59,906 nt of DNA from Mariprofundus sp. (GTDB taxonomy: Bacteria; Pseudomonadota; Zetaproteobacteria; Mariprofundales; Mariprofundaceae). The stretch is from assembly GCA_021772835.1 (NCBI GenBank), contig JAJFLE010000003.1, positions 1 through 59,906 on the forward strand. Direction: 5' to 3'. This document shows, one piece after another, positions 1-8,180 of the stretch (position 1 is the first letter of the stretch; each line of letters opens with the position of its first letter). Under the pieces are notes generated by a model. The model saw only the letters and a list, made by a program, of their open reading frames with translations. It had not been told where the DNA came from and searched no databases. The position numbers and the translations under genes were made by a program.

Positions 1-2
1 GA

Positions 3-137
3 AGTGCATGGATGCGAGAAGCATATTGTGAACATGGATACACCATGCAGGCTATCGCTGATTTTGCCAACCTGCACCACTCTACGGTAAGTAAGTTGAT
101 TAAATCTGACGATGGAAATCCGCGAATCAAGCCCTGA
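3..137 (+). pseudogene. C-terminal remnant of a REP-associated (RAYT/IS200-like) transposase
   Basis: An open frame enters from the left edge and ends at TGA 135-137. Its 44 residues contain the helix-turn-helix stretch YTMQAIADFANLHHSTVSK, which resembles the small C-terminal DNA-binding tail of REP-associated tyrosine transposases (TnpA_REP). The HUH/Tyr catalytic part would lie left of the window, so I cannot tell whether the gene is complete. The stop overlaps the string CTGACCCCAT, which recurs in the repeats at 1232 and 59451 and is typical of sequence around RAYT genes. It is followed at once by a truncated HIT gene, suggesting that a transposition or recombination event created the junction. 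Confidence 0.6.
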
Positions 138-139
138 CC

Positions 140-322
140 CCATTTCCTCTTGAGCCACAAGATGATTCTGTCACAGGCTTCAATATCGGAGTGAACAATG
201 GCGAAAGTGCAGGACAGACAATTTTTCATTGTCACATTCATTTGATACCAAGACGCGATAACGATGTTGAGAATCCAAGAGGTGGAGTTAGACACTCTGT
301 AATTGGGAAAGGATACTACTAA
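140..322 (+). pseudogene. truncated HIT-family (histidine triad) hydrolase
   Basis: The frame from about 140 to the TAA at 320-322 encodes the C-terminal half of a HIT protein. It reads [15 protein letters not shown], then the triad [10 protein letters not shown] (HxHxH), then a NPRGGVR segment and a GKGYY ending, as in HIT nucleotide hydrolases. The N-terminal half is missing and no start codon with a ribosome site is visible; upstream sequence belongs to the transposase remnant. I infer a 5' deletion caused by the mobile element. The next gene starts 30 bp downstream on the same strand, so the intact ancestor probably formed a two-gene operon with the predicted nuclease. Confidence 0.7.
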
Positions 323-352
323 GTCTTTATATCGAGTTGGGAGGAAGGGTTA

Positions 353-958
353 ATGAGCAATAATAAGTTACCTGCAATAGAGGTTGCTAGAAAAACTGGC
401 AGTGAACATTTTCATTCAAGTGGAAGAAGTTTGGGCTTGGATGTGTTGTCATTTTGGAGCTGGACAGCTTCAGATTTGGCGGCAAACAATTTACGTGGGC
501 ATCTTGCTGAATTTCTAGTGGCTGTGGACTTGGGGTTACATGAAGGTACTCGCTGTGAATGGGACGCTTATGATTTGCGAACCTCTTCTGGTGTAAGGAT
601 TGAAGTTAAATCGGCTTCTTATATTCAGACTTGGGAGCAAGAGAAGCTATCAAACATTCAGTTTGATATTAAACAAGCAAAAGATTGGGATCATGAAAAA
701 CAGCAAAGAACAAGTACCTATCAAAGAAACTCTGACGTTTATGTGTTTTGCCTTCAAAAGAATAAAGACACTGAAACGTTCGACCCAACTGATTTGAGCC
801 AGTGGACATTTTTTGTACTAGGCACTCATATCCTTAACGATAAATGTGGCAACCAGAAGAAGATTAGTTTGAATCCGCTATTGGGGCTAAATCCAATTAA
901 GTGTGCTTTTGGGGAAATTAGGCGAAATGTTGAGGTGGCATTGAATCGCTCTCTATGA
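353..958 (+). CDS. predicted PD-(D/E)XK-fold nuclease, function unknown
   Basis: This 201-aa protein starts at an ATG preceded by a strong Shine-Dalgarno (GGAGGAAGG, 340-348). It carries what looks like a restriction-endonuclease-like core: E53 in LRGHLAEFLVA, D74 in WDAYDLR, and E84-x-K86 in IEVKSAS. This is the usual acidic-helix/D/ExK spacing of the PD-(D/E)XK superfamily. No methylase, helicase or DNA-recognition domain is visible. Base composition is clearly AT-richer than the dprA-topA block, which suggests acquisition. It follows a HIT fragment and a RAYT remnant, consistent with a degraded mobile or defence locus. The fold assignment rests on motifs only; substrate and role are unknown. 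Confidence 0.55.
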   Translation: MSNNKLPAIEVARKTGSEHFHSSGRSLGLDVLSFWSWTASDLAANNLRGHLAEFLVAVDLGLHEGTRCEWDAYDLRTSSGVRIEVKSASYIQTWEQEKLSNIQFDIKQAKDWDHEKQQRTSTYQRNSDVYVFCLQKNKDTETFDPTDLSQWTFFVLGTHILNDKCGNQKKISLNPLLGLNPIKCAFGEIRRNVEVALNRSL

Positions 959-1448
959 GGCTGGTTAAAATGAGCTACATTGGTGTGATACATTTCATAA
1001 TGACCCATTAAGACCGTTATAGCTTAGAGAATTTGACAGTCTGGACCTGGCCGAAAGTTGCCAGTCAAGGGAGTGAAATAACCTTCGTTCAAATGGAGCC
1101 TAGTTTTGTCCTGCTTGGGAAGCGTTTTGGGACAGAGACGGGAGCTATTTACTCTCTTGATTGATCTAAAATGCAAACCTCATTTCTTCAGCTATAATGA
1201 AAGCTACGTGAAGTTGGCCGACATGTACTTGGATCGATGGGGTCAGATTCGATTGATATTTAACTGTCCTTTCCGACCGTCCGAGATTGGCCGGAAGGAG
1301 ACTGTCACGTTTGTTGCGTTCGGGTTATTAATGCATTCCCAAGCAGGACTCGAACTAGCTGCCATGCTGAATGGTCGAAGTGAGATGGGAACATGAGTTT
1401 TTCAGTTTTAATCACACGACCCGGTTTCGGGTCTGCTATATTCATATT
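959..1448. other. intergenic stretch with repeat debris upstream of dprA
   Basis: I find no convincing gene in these 490 bp. One open frame (1106-1396) has no recognisable domain and covers repeat sequence. The stretch holds the 27-bp REP-like repeat (1232-1258) and a poorly conserved inverted pair around GACAGTCT (about 1034) and AGACTGTC (about 1299). A 6-bp hairpin GACCCG-GTTT-CGGGTC (1418-1433) lies just before dprA. TATATT at 1437-1442, seven bases ahead of the dprA ATG, might be a -10 hexamer but would leave almost no leader. Most of it reads as mobile-element scar. Confidence 0.5.
1232..1258 (+). repeat. 27-bp REP-like repeat, left copy
   Basis: The 27 bases starting GATCGATGGGGTCAG and ending CGATTGATA match, with one mismatch, the reverse complement of 59451-59477 near the other end of the window. 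The core TGGGGTCAG also echoes CTGACCCCAT at the end of the transposase remnant (about 134-143). I infer a dispersed element linked to RAYT-type transposition rather than a host regulatory site. Confidence 0.6.
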
Positions 1449-2576
1449 ATGAAATATGAGGCATCTATCATTTCAGTTCGTGCTCAACAGTGGCTGAGAC
1501 TGGCCATGCTGCGCGGCGTTGGGCCTATGCTGGGGCGCAGGTTGGTTGCCGAATTTGGTGGTATTGAACATCTCTGGGCGATGGGTTCTGCCGGTCTGAA
1601 GACCATCGATGGGGTGGGCCCCAAACTTGTGGCGACTTTTGAGCAGAGCCGGAAAGCTGCATGCGATCCGGTTTTGAGCGCATGTGAAGAAAAAGAGATC
1701 AGCCTGATCTGCCCGGATGATGATGTTTGGCCCGAGATGTTAAATGGCATCGATGACTCACCTTTGGTGTTGTTTGTACGGGGAGATGTATTAGCCCTGA
1801 ATGCCACTGCCAAACTGGCGGTGGTCGGAGCACGCAGAGCCAGTCGCGAAGGCCAGGTGATCACACGCCGCTGGAGCCGCTATCTGTCAGATCAGGGTGT
1901 CACCATTGTCAGCGGCATGGATTATGGTATTGATGCAGCAGCGCATGGCGGGGCTCTGGAAGGCATGTCCCCAACAATTGCGGTGCTTGGCTGTGGGTTG
2001 ACAGCACTGAGTGAAGAGCAGCAGGCACAGGTTGCTGCCATATCCCGGCAGGGTTGTGTGGTTTCGGAGTTTCTGCCCGAGATAACGGCGCGTCCCGAAT
2101 ATTTTCCGCGCCGGAACCGCATTATTGCAGGCCTTGCCGAGGCAACACTGGTGATGGAAGCCGATGTGCGTTCAGGCTCTCTGATCACGGCACGTCAGGC
2201 TTTAGAGTATGGTCGCGAGTTGTTTGCTGTTCCGGGCTCGGTTCTGGCGGGTAATCATGACGGTTGTCATCAGCTGATTCGTGATGGTGCGACGCTGGCT
2301 GCGAAACCGACTCAGCTGTTGCAGCATATGGGCTGGCAGGGCGCAGCACAGGCAGCTCACCCGCACAGAAAAACATATCTGCCTGCCAATGCTCTGGAGG
2401 CAAACGTAATGTCTGCACTGAGGCTTAATAGCATGCATCTGGACACGCTTTGTGAAACTTGCGGGTTGACCCTACCCGAGCTTTCGCCCATCTTGCTCGC
2501 CCTTGAGTTGCAGGGCGTCATTGAACGCCTGCCTGGAAGCCGTTATCTGTTGAGCGTGGAGTTGCCTGAAATATGA
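1449..2576 (+). CDS. dprA: DNA-protecting protein DprA
   Basis: DprA (Smf) binds incoming single-stranded DNA during natural transformation and loads RecA. The 375-aa frame from ATG 1449 has an N-terminal SAM/HhH-like part (GVGPMLGRRLV), then the Rossmann core: VVGARRAS, SGMDYGIDAAAH, AVLGCGL, FPRRNRIIAGL and the GSLITARQALEYGRELFAVPG block. A C-terminal winged-helix-like segment follows (about 310-375). Longer starts upstream (1371) run through repeat sequence and lack the family pattern, so 1449 is preferred. The stop overlaps the topA start by 4 nt, as in many proteobacterial dprA-topA pairs. The usual SGLARGID reads SGMDYGID here, a mild variation. Confidence 0.93.
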   Translation: MKYEASIISVRAQQWLRLAMLRGVGPMLGRRLVAEFGGIEHLWAMGSAGLKTIDGVGPKLVATFEQSRKAACDPVLSACEEKEISLICPDDDVWPEMLNGIDDSPLVLFVRGDVLALNATAKLAVVGARRASREGQVITRRWSRYLSDQGVTIVSGMDYGIDAAAHGGALEGMSPTIAVLGCGLTALSEEQQAQVAAISRQGCVVSEFLPEITARPEYFPRRNRIIAGLAEATLVMEADVRSGSLITARQALEYGRELFAVPGSVLAGNHDGCHQLIRDGATLAAKPTQLLQHMGWQGAAQAAHPHRKTYLPANALEANVMSALRLNSMHLDTLCETCGLTLPELSPILLALELQGVIERLPGSRYLLSVELPEI

Positions 2577-4831
2577 GTGCTGTTGTGGTGGTGGAATCTC
2601 CCGCCAAAGCGAAAACAATCGAAAAATATCTGGGCAAAGGCTACAAGGTGCTGGCCTCTTACGGGCATGTGCGCGCTTTTCCCAAGAAAGATGGCTCTGT
2701 TGATCCCGAGAACGATTTCGCTATTAAGTATCAGATTATTGATGATAAAAAGAAGCGTCTGGATGATATTGGCAAAGCTCTGAAGAAGGCCGACACACTG
2801 ATTCTCGCAAGCGATTTGGATAGAGAGGGTGAGGCTATTGCCTGGCATGTGGCCGAGGTAATGCGTGAACGCGGCCTGCTCAAAGATAAGACAGTGCAAC
2901 GCATTACCTTTAACGAGATTACCAAGAAAGCCATTACTGAAGCGGTTAATAACCCTTCTGAAGTAGATATGAAAATGGTAGATGCCCAGCAGGCACGTAG
3001 TGCGCTGGACTATCTGGTGGGCTTTACCCTCTCCCCCTTGCTGTGGCGCAAAATTCGTAGCGGCCTCTCAGCAGGGCGCGTGCAATCGGTGGCACTGCGA
3101 CTGATCTGTGAGCGCGAACAATTGATCAGAGACTTCAAACCCAAGGAATTCTGGACGATTGATAATGAATGCAGCATTGGCACAGAGCCTTTTCAGGCAC
3201 AATTGCATGCTGTCGATGGCAAGGCACTGAGTAAATTTGCCATCACTGATGGTGTCAACGCCAAAGTCATGGCACGTCGTGTGGCGAAAGCTTCATTTCT
3301 TGTCAGCGATGTACAGAAGAAACAGGCCAGACAACAGCCGTCTCCTCCGTTTATCACGACCACATTACAAATGGATGCCTCTCGCAAGCTAGGGTTTACA
3401 GCCAGAAAGACCATGCAGGTGGCCCAGAAGCTGTATGAAGGTATCGATGTGGATGGTGAGCCGGTTGGTCTGATCACTTATATGCGTACCGATTCGGTGA
3501 CGCTGTCTGAAGATGCGCTGGCTGAAATGCGTTCCCATATCAGCAGCGCATACGGTGCTGAATATCTGCCTGATACAGCACGCCGTTTCAAAACCAAGAG
3601 CAAAAATGCGCAGGAAGCGCATGAGGCGATTCGCCCATCTTCGATTTTACGAACGCCTGCAGCAATGAAATCGGTGCTGGATACCGATGCATACAAATTG
3701 TACAGCCTGATCTGGAAACGTGCTCTGGCCTCCCAGATGGCTCCAGCCCTGCTGGATCAGGTGCGTGCTGATATTGATTCCGGGGATCTGTTACTCAGGG
3801 CTACCGGTTCTACTCTGGCGTTCCCGGGCTTTCGCACACTCTATATTGAAGGTACCGATGAGCCGGGCAAGGATGATAACGACCGTTTGTTGCCCGCTTT
3901 GGCTGTGGGCGATGCCATTGCCATCAATGATGCCAATGCCAAACAGCATTTTACCGAGCCTAAACCTCGTTTTTCCGAAGCGACATTAGTCAAAGAGTTG
4001 GAAGCCAATGGTATTGGTCGCCCTTCTACTTATGCCTCTATCCTGAATGTACTACGCGCACGTGAGTACGTGGATATGGATAAAAAGCGTTTCGTGCCAA
4101 CCGATACCGGTGACTGGGTCAATAAGTTCCTCGTGTCTTCATTTGGCGCCATTGTTGATCCGACCTTCACCGCTTCGGTCGAAGATAAGCTTGATGCTGT
4201 AGCGCGTGGTGAGACTGGCTGGAAGCCTGTGTTGCGCGAGTTCTGGGGCCCGTTCAAGGCGGCTGTGGATCTCGCGGCCAATGCTGAACGTCCGTCGGAA
4301 GCATCCGATGAGCTCTGTCCTGAATGCGGCAAGCCCATGGCAATTAAATTGGGTAAATATGGTAAATTCCTGGCCTGCACCGGTTATCCGGAATGCAAGG
4401 TGGCTAAACCGCTGAACGGTGCAGCAGAACAGGCTGAACCTGAGTTATCCGACGAGAAATGTGATAAGTGCGGCGAGTTGATGGCAATCAAGGTGGGGCG
4501 TTACGGGAAATTCCTTGGCTGCTCAGCTTACCCTGCCTGTAAAAATATTCAGCCGCTGGAGAAACCTGCCGATACCGGCATCCTGTGCCCGACCTGTGGC
4601 AAGGGCACCTTCCTGGAGAAAAAATCCAGACGCGGAAAAATATTCTACTCCTGCTCCTGCTATCCGAAATGTACCAATGCGTTGTGGAACAAGCCGATTG
4701 ATAAGCCTTGCCCGCAATGTAAGGCGCCGTTTGTGACCGAGAAGACCACCAAACGAAATGGTACTGAGCATGTGTGTGCAAGCGAAGGTTGCAGCTGGAA
4801 GGAGTCGGTGGATCAGTCTGAAACTGCCTGA
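2573..4831 (+). CDS. topA: DNA topoisomerase I (type IA)
   Basis: TopA relaxes negative supercoils behind RNA polymerase through a transient 5'-phosphotyrosine link. The 752-aa protein opens with a TOPRIM domain (VVVESPAKAKTIEKYLG; acidic triad in ASDLDREGEAIAW). It continues through the type IA core with the catalytic tyrosine at about residue 303 in TYMRTDS. The C-terminal quarter carries four cysteine-rich zinc-ribbon repeats: CPECGKPM, CDKCGELM, CPTCGKGTF and CPQCKAPF. The third and fourth are progressively divergent. Length and domain order fit the proteobacterial enzyme. The ATG overlaps the dprA stop, so the two are probably translationally coupled. Confidence 0.97.
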   Translation: MSAVVVVESPAKAKTIEKYLGKGYKVLASYGHVRAFPKKDGSVDPENDFAIKYQIIDDKKKRLDDIGKALKKADTLILASDLDREGEAIAWHVAEVMRERGLLKDKTVQRITFNEITKKAITEAVNNPSEVDMKMVDAQQARSALDYLVGFTLSPLLWRKIRSGLSAGRVQSVALRLICEREQLIRDFKPKEFWTIDNECSIGTEPFQAQLHAVDGKALSKFAITDGVNAKVMARRVAKASFLVSDVQKKQARQQPSPPFITTTLQMDASRKLGFTARKTMQVAQKLYEGIDVDGEPVGLITYMRTDSVTLSEDALAEMRSHISSAYGAEYLPDTARRFKTKSKNAQEAHEAIRPSSILRTPAAMKSVLDTDAYKLYSLIWKRALASQMAPALLDQVRADIDSGDLLLRATGSTLAFPGFRTLYIEGTDEPGKDDNDRLLPALAVGDAIAINDANAKQHFTEPKPRFSEATLVKELEANGIGRPSTYASILNVLRAREYVDMDKKRFVPTDTGDWVNKFLVSSFGAIVDPTFTASVEDKLDAVARGETGWKPVLREFWGPFKAAVDLAANAERPSEASDELCPECGKPMAIKLGKYGKFLACTGYPECKVAKPLNGAAEQAEPELSDEKCDKCGELMAIKVGRYGKFLGCSAYPACKNIQPLEKPADTGILCPTCGKGTFLEKKSRRGKIFYSCSCYPKCTNALWNKPIDKPCPQCKAPFVTEKTTKRNGTEHVCASEGCSWKESVDQSETA

Positions 4832-5276
4832 GTCAGTTTCTGTCCGGGCCGGCAGCACTGAGGACCTGCAGTCTGTGTTTCGACTCAATCAGCAGGCTTT
4901 TGATCAGGCTTGGTCGCTGCAGGCACTCTTTTCTGCACTTGAGTCCGGATATGATCTTATAGTCTGCGAAAAAGATGGTTTGTTGGTTGGTTATTTACTG
5001 AGTGTGCGCGTGCTCGATGAAATACAGATTATGCAGATTGCCGTGGCGACCCTATGTCGTCGGCAGGGGCTTGCAGCAGCCATGAGTCACTATTTGCTTC
5101 AACACACCGATCATCTGGAACAGGTCACATTGGAGGTGCGCGCTTCCAATCATGCGGCCCGCGCACTCTATGCTCGCCTTGGTTTTGAAGAGGTGGGTTT
5201 AAGGAAAAAATATTATGCACCGGATGAGGCAGGCTTTAGCGAAGATGCCTTGTTAATGAGCAAGCATATGGTTTGA
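4758..5276 (+). CDS. rimI: ribosomal-protein-alanine N-acetyltransferase (RimI-like GNAT)
   Basis: This is a GNAT-fold acetyltransferase. Domain signals are IMQIAVATLCRRQGLAAAM (the acetyl-CoA pyrophosphate loop, here RRQGLA rather than RxxGxG/A), LEVRASNHAARALYARLGF and the KKYY segment characteristic of RimI. RimI acetylates the N-terminus of ribosomal protein S18. The family's N-terminus should begin near VSVRAGSTEDL, at about 4830, but no ATG, GTG or TTG lies in frame there. In-frame starts are ATG 4758, ATG 4770 and GTG 4776, all inside topA. An AAGGAG at 4799-4804 precedes only non-standard codons (ATC 4812, CTG 4818). The start is therefore unresolved; the given one is the longest. Confidence 0.8.
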   Translation: MVLSMCVQAKVAAGRSRWISLKLPESVSVRAGSTEDLQSVFRLNQQAFDQAWSLQALFSALESGYDLIVCEKDGLLVGYLLSVRVLDEIQIMQIAVATLCRRQGLAAAMSHYLLQHTDHLEQVTLEVRASNHAARALYARLGFEEVGLRKKYYAPDEAGFSEDALLMSKHMV

Positions 5277-5281
5277 TGAGA

Positions 5282-5336
5282 GCGCTGCATAAGTGACAGA
5301 TCACTGATGCAGCGCGCAGAGGCAAGCTGCGTTTTT
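5282..5336 (+). terminator. terminator region after dprA-topA-rimI
   Basis: A long hairpin pairs GCGCTGCAT (5282-5290) with ATGCAGCGC (5307-5315) and, inside it, AGTGA (5292-5296) with TCACT (5301-5305). A second, mutually exclusive hairpin pairs CGCAG (5315-5319) with CTGCG (5327-5331) and is followed directly by a T tract (5332-5336, then GTTT). The second has the form of an intrinsic terminator; the first may be an anti-terminator or simply strengthen RNA folding. Confidence 0.6.
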
Positions 5337-5344
5337 GTTTCTGC

Positions 5345-5353
5345 TGCTATAAT
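5345..5353 (+). promoter_or_regulatory. extended -10 promoter for ilvBN
   Basis: TGC-TATAAT is a perfect sigma-70 -10 hexamer (5348-5353) with the TGn extension. No good -35 lies 16-18 bp upstream, which an extended -10 can compensate for. Transcription would begin near 5360 and give a leader of about 177 nt before ilvB. Confidence 0.5.
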
Positions 5354-5375
5354 CAGGTGCTGTCAGCACACGATT

Positions 5376-5517
5376 ATGACAGCCCATGCATGGTCTTCCT
5401 GGGTCATTAGAATGTTTTGGCGGCCCCTAATCCCTTTGTTTTTATGATGTTTTTCCATTGCCATTCCTTGACCCGATAGGGGTGGGGGTGCAGCTTTCCG
5501 ACAACTTTTAGCTGCAC
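5376..5517 (+). promoter_or_regulatory. ilvB leader: possible leader peptide and alternative RNA pairings
   Basis: A 23-codon frame (ATG 5376 to TGA 5445-5447) has six branched-chain codons among its last 14 sense codons (V, I, then L, I, L, L). CCCCTA inside those codons (5424-5429) can pair with TAGGGG (5477-5482). Just downstream GTGCAGCT (5489-5496) pairs perfectly with AGCTGCAC (5510-5517), ending 19 nt before the ilvB ATG. This resembles attenuation architecture. However, no ribosome site precedes the small frame and no T tract follows the last hairpin, so a classical transcription attenuator is not demonstrated. Confidence 0.35.
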
Positions 5518-5536
5518 AAGAGAGTAATAAACGACA

Positions 5537-7237
5537 ATGAAAATGACCGGCGCCGAAATATTTGTTGAATGTCTGAAACGCGAGGGCGTGGAAACCATCT
5601 TTGGTTACCCCGGTGGCGCTGTGCTGCAAATTTACGATGCGATTTTCAAACAGAGCCATTTCAAACACTATCTGGTTCGCCATGAACAGGCGGCTCTGCA
5701 TGCCGCCAATGGTTATGCGCGCGTATCCGGTAAGTGCGGTGTGGCATTGGTTACGTCAGGGCCGGGTGCGACAAACGCGGTAACCGGACTGGTTGACTCT
5801 TTAGCAGATTCGATTCCGACGGTTTGCTTTTCAGGGCAGGTACCATCGAGCCTGATCGGCAACGATGCCTTTCAGGAAGCTGACATTATCGGAATTACCC
5901 GCTCTGCGACCAAACATAATTTCCTGGTTAAACGGGTTGAAGATCTGGCGCTGATTATTCGTCAGGCATTCCATATCGCTAGCACAGGCCGCCCCGGCCC
6001 GGTGCTGGTTGATATTCCCAAGGATATCAGCACTGCTGTCTGCGAATTCGAGTGGCCTGAAGAAGTGAATATGCGCTCTTACCAGCCGGTAACCAAAGGG
6101 CATCCGGGTCAGATCAAGAAGGCTGTCAGATCGATGTTGGTGGCCAAACGACCGGTTCTTTATAGCGGTGGCGGCATCATGAACTCAATCGGCAGCGCAT
6201 CACTGCTGCGTGAACTGTCGCATGCATTGAATGCGCCTGTTACCAACACCCTGATGGGGCTGGGCGGCATTCCTCATGATGACGACCATTTCCTGGGCAT
6301 GCTGGGCATGCACGGTACTTATGAAGCGAATATGGCGGTTTCCCATTGTGATCTGCTCGTGGCTATCGGTTCGCGATTTGATGACCGCGTAACAGGTCGC
6401 CTTGATGCTTTCGCACCCGATGCCAAGGTCATTCATATTGATGTGGATCCGTCATCCATTTCGAAAAATATCCATGCACACCTGCCGATTGTGGGTGACG
6501 TAGGCGTGGTTCTCAAACAGTTGCTTGAAGAGATCGCCCGCAAAGATGGCAAGCCCGATAGCGAAGCTTTGCAGTTGTGGTGGGAGCAGATCAATGAGTG
6601 GCGCGCCAAGGATTCGCTGGGTTTTGATCAGCCTGAAGATGCTGCAATCAAACCGCAGACAGTGATTCGCATGGTGCATGAAAAAACAAAAGGCAATGCC
6701 ATTGTATCTACCGACGTAGGTCAGCATCAGATGTGGGCTGCGCAGCACTACGGCTTTAATCGGCCTCACCGCTGGCTGACTTCAGGAGGTCTGGGAACGA
6801 TGGGATTCGGTTTGCCTGCAGGTCTTGGCGCTCAGGTTGCCATGCCGGATGAAAAGGTTGTGGTGTTTACAGGCGATTCATCGATTCAGATGTGCAGTCA
6901 GGAATTCTCCATGGCCTTCCAGTATAATCTGCCGGTTGTCGTGATTATCCTGAATAACGGTTATATGGGCATGGTTCGCCAGTGGCAGGAGATGTTCTAC
7001 GAGTCCCGTTATTCGAATTCCTACTTCGACTCACTGCCCAACTTCGTCAAACTGGCTGAAGCCTATGGTGGCATTGGCATTCGCGTGGACAGGCTTGACG
7101 AGCTGGATGCAGCACTGGATAAAGCGTTGAATGTGAATGATCGTTTTGTACTGCTCGATGTTGCCATATCGAAAGAGGAAAATGTGTTCCCTATGGTTCC
7201 TGCCGGAGCAGCGTTGAACGAGATGGTGCTATCATGA
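5537..7237 (+). CDS. ilvB: acetolactate synthase, large (catalytic) subunit
   Basis: This ThDP- and FAD-dependent enzyme makes acetolactate or acetohydroxybutyrate, the first common step of valine, leucine and isoleucine synthesis. The 566-aa frame has the ThDP-activating glutamate in VRHEQAALHAANGYAR, the GSRFDDRVTG segment of the central domain, and the ThDP/Mg2+ motif GDSSIQM...NNGYMGMVRQWQ. Length is normal for the family. ilvN starts within its stop codon (ATGA), giving a coupled catalytic/regulatory pair. ilvC is not adjacent in this window. The leader upstream may regulate it in response to branched-chain amino acids. Confidence 0.97.
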   Translation: MKMTGAEIFVECLKREGVETIFGYPGGAVLQIYDAIFKQSHFKHYLVRHEQAALHAANGYARVSGKCGVALVTSGPGATNAVTGLVDSLADSIPTVCFSGQVPSSLIGNDAFQEADIIGITRSATKHNFLVKRVEDLALIIRQAFHIASTGRPGPVLVDIPKDISTAVCEFEWPEEVNMRSYQPVTKGHPGQIKKAVRSMLVAKRPVLYSGGGIMNSIGSASLLRELSHALNAPVTNTLMGLGGIPHDDDHFLGMLGMHGTYEANMAVSHCDLLVAIGSRFDDRVTGRLDAFAPDAKVIHIDVDPSSISKNIHAHLPIVGDVGVVLKQLLEEIARKDGKPDSEALQLWWEQINEWRAKDSLGFDQPEDAAIKPQTVIRMVHEKTKGNAIVSTDVGQHQMWAAQHYGFNRPHRWLTSGGLGTMGFGLPAGLGAQVAMPDEKVVVFTGDSSIQMCSQEFSMAFQYNLPVVVIILNNGYMGMVRQWQEMFYESRYSNSYFDSLPNFVKLAEAYGGIGIRVDRLDELDAALDKALNVNDRFVLLDVAISKEENVFPMVPAGAALNEMVLS

Positions 7238-7734
7238 GACATACGATTTCAATTCTGGTGGAAAATGAATTTGGTGTTCTGACCCGTGTGGCAGGCCTGT
7301 TTTCCGCGCGTGGTTACAATATCGAGACACTTAATGTGGCACCTTTGCAGGACAGAACGATCAGCCGTATGACGCTGGTGACGCGTGGTGATGAACGTAT
7401 CATTGAACAGATCAAGAAACAGCTGAACAAGCTGATTCCGGTGATCAAGGTTGAAGATATATCGCACACAGTACATCTGGAGCGCGGCATGCTGATGGTG
7501 AAGGTAAAAGCCGGTGCGGAACATTGTGAAACACTGCTGGGGCTGGCTGAGAAGCATGATGCTAAGGTGGTCGATGACCATATCGACAGCCATATGATTC
7601 TCGAATTTACCGGCCAGGTAGAGGTGCTGGATGGTATCCTTTCTGAACTGGAACCATTTGGTATCATTGAAACAACCCGTACGGGCCCGTTGGGCATGCG
7701 CCGCGGCGCCAAGGGCTTTACTGTCGATTCATGA
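7234..7734 (+). CDS. ilvN: acetolactate synthase, small regulatory subunit
   Basis: The 166-aa protein begins with the ACT domain HTISILVENEFGVLTRVAGLFSARGYN in the usual form and continues with the C-terminal IlvN domain (GPLGMRRGAKG ending). It confers valine feedback inhibition and full activity on IlvB. The 4-nt overlap with ilvB fits a fixed stoichiometry. Nothing unusual is seen. No clear terminator follows; the next 350 bp contain a minus-strand pseudogene. Confidence 0.96.
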   Translation: MRHTISILVENEFGVLTRVAGLFSARGYNIETLNVAPLQDRTISRMTLVTRGDERIIEQIKKQLNKLIPVIKVEDISHTVHLERGMLMVKVKAGAEHCETLLGLAEKHDAKVVDDHIDSHMILEFTGQVEVLDGILSELEPFGIIETTRTGPLGMRRGAKGFTVDS

Positions 7735-7772
7735 CTGAGCTGAAAACTCAGGTCGGTCATTCACCGAATGCC

Positions 7773-8099
7773 TCAGTCGTTAGCTTTGAGGCTCTCAACC
7801 CGTTGAGTGATTTCATCTGGTGAAAACGGTTTCTGCAAAGTTCAGCGATCTCCTGGGAAACGTTCCGACCTGAAACCACAATTGTCTTTACATGCGGTGC
7901 GCGTGACAGGGTTTTCAGATGCAGGTTATAACCATTTATCACCGGCAGGTTGTATCCGTGATTAGAATAGAGGGCCGAACCTGGCACGCCAGCATGTGCG
8001 CAAGTGCTGCTTCAGAGTGTGTGAAGCCGTGAATTTCGTGGCCATTGTTTTCCGGCAGCCGGATGAAAAATTCACTACGATACAGTTGTCGTCAACCAT
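7773..8099 (-). pseudogene. CheY-like response regulator, frameshifted
   Basis: Reading the minus strand from ATG 8099 gives a receiver-domain start (MVDDN, acidic pair), then SEAALAHML and RPSILITD with the likely phospho-acceptor Asp. The frame then breaks. One missing base restores YNLPVINGYN, then APHVKTIVVSGRNVSQEIAEL with the Thr/Ser position. A second break restores QKPFSPDEITQRVESLKAND with the conserved Lys-Pro, then TGA 7773-7775. Joined, it is a single-domain regulator of about 110 residues. Two frameshifts make it a probable pseudogene, or the assembly has errors. It lies just downstream of folC on the same strand. Confidence 0.65.
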
Positions 8100-8180
8100 A
8101 TAAATGGGCAATCAGTACTCCTGAAACGGCAGTCCTGTGCTATATAGATCAGGCACACAAAGCGTCAAAAAACGACGTTT

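Noticed and set aside
1335-1362. tRNA T-arm-like string on the minus strand (GTTCGAGTC flanked by GC-rich bases and TTGGGAA)
   Set aside because: The T stem has two mismatches, and the only matching acceptor strand (TTCCCA) is about 55 nt away, too close for a tRNA. At best a relic; not called.
1106-1396. 96-aa open frame between the nuclease and dprA
   Set aside because: Runs through repeat sequence, has no Shine-Dalgarno and no recognisable motif.
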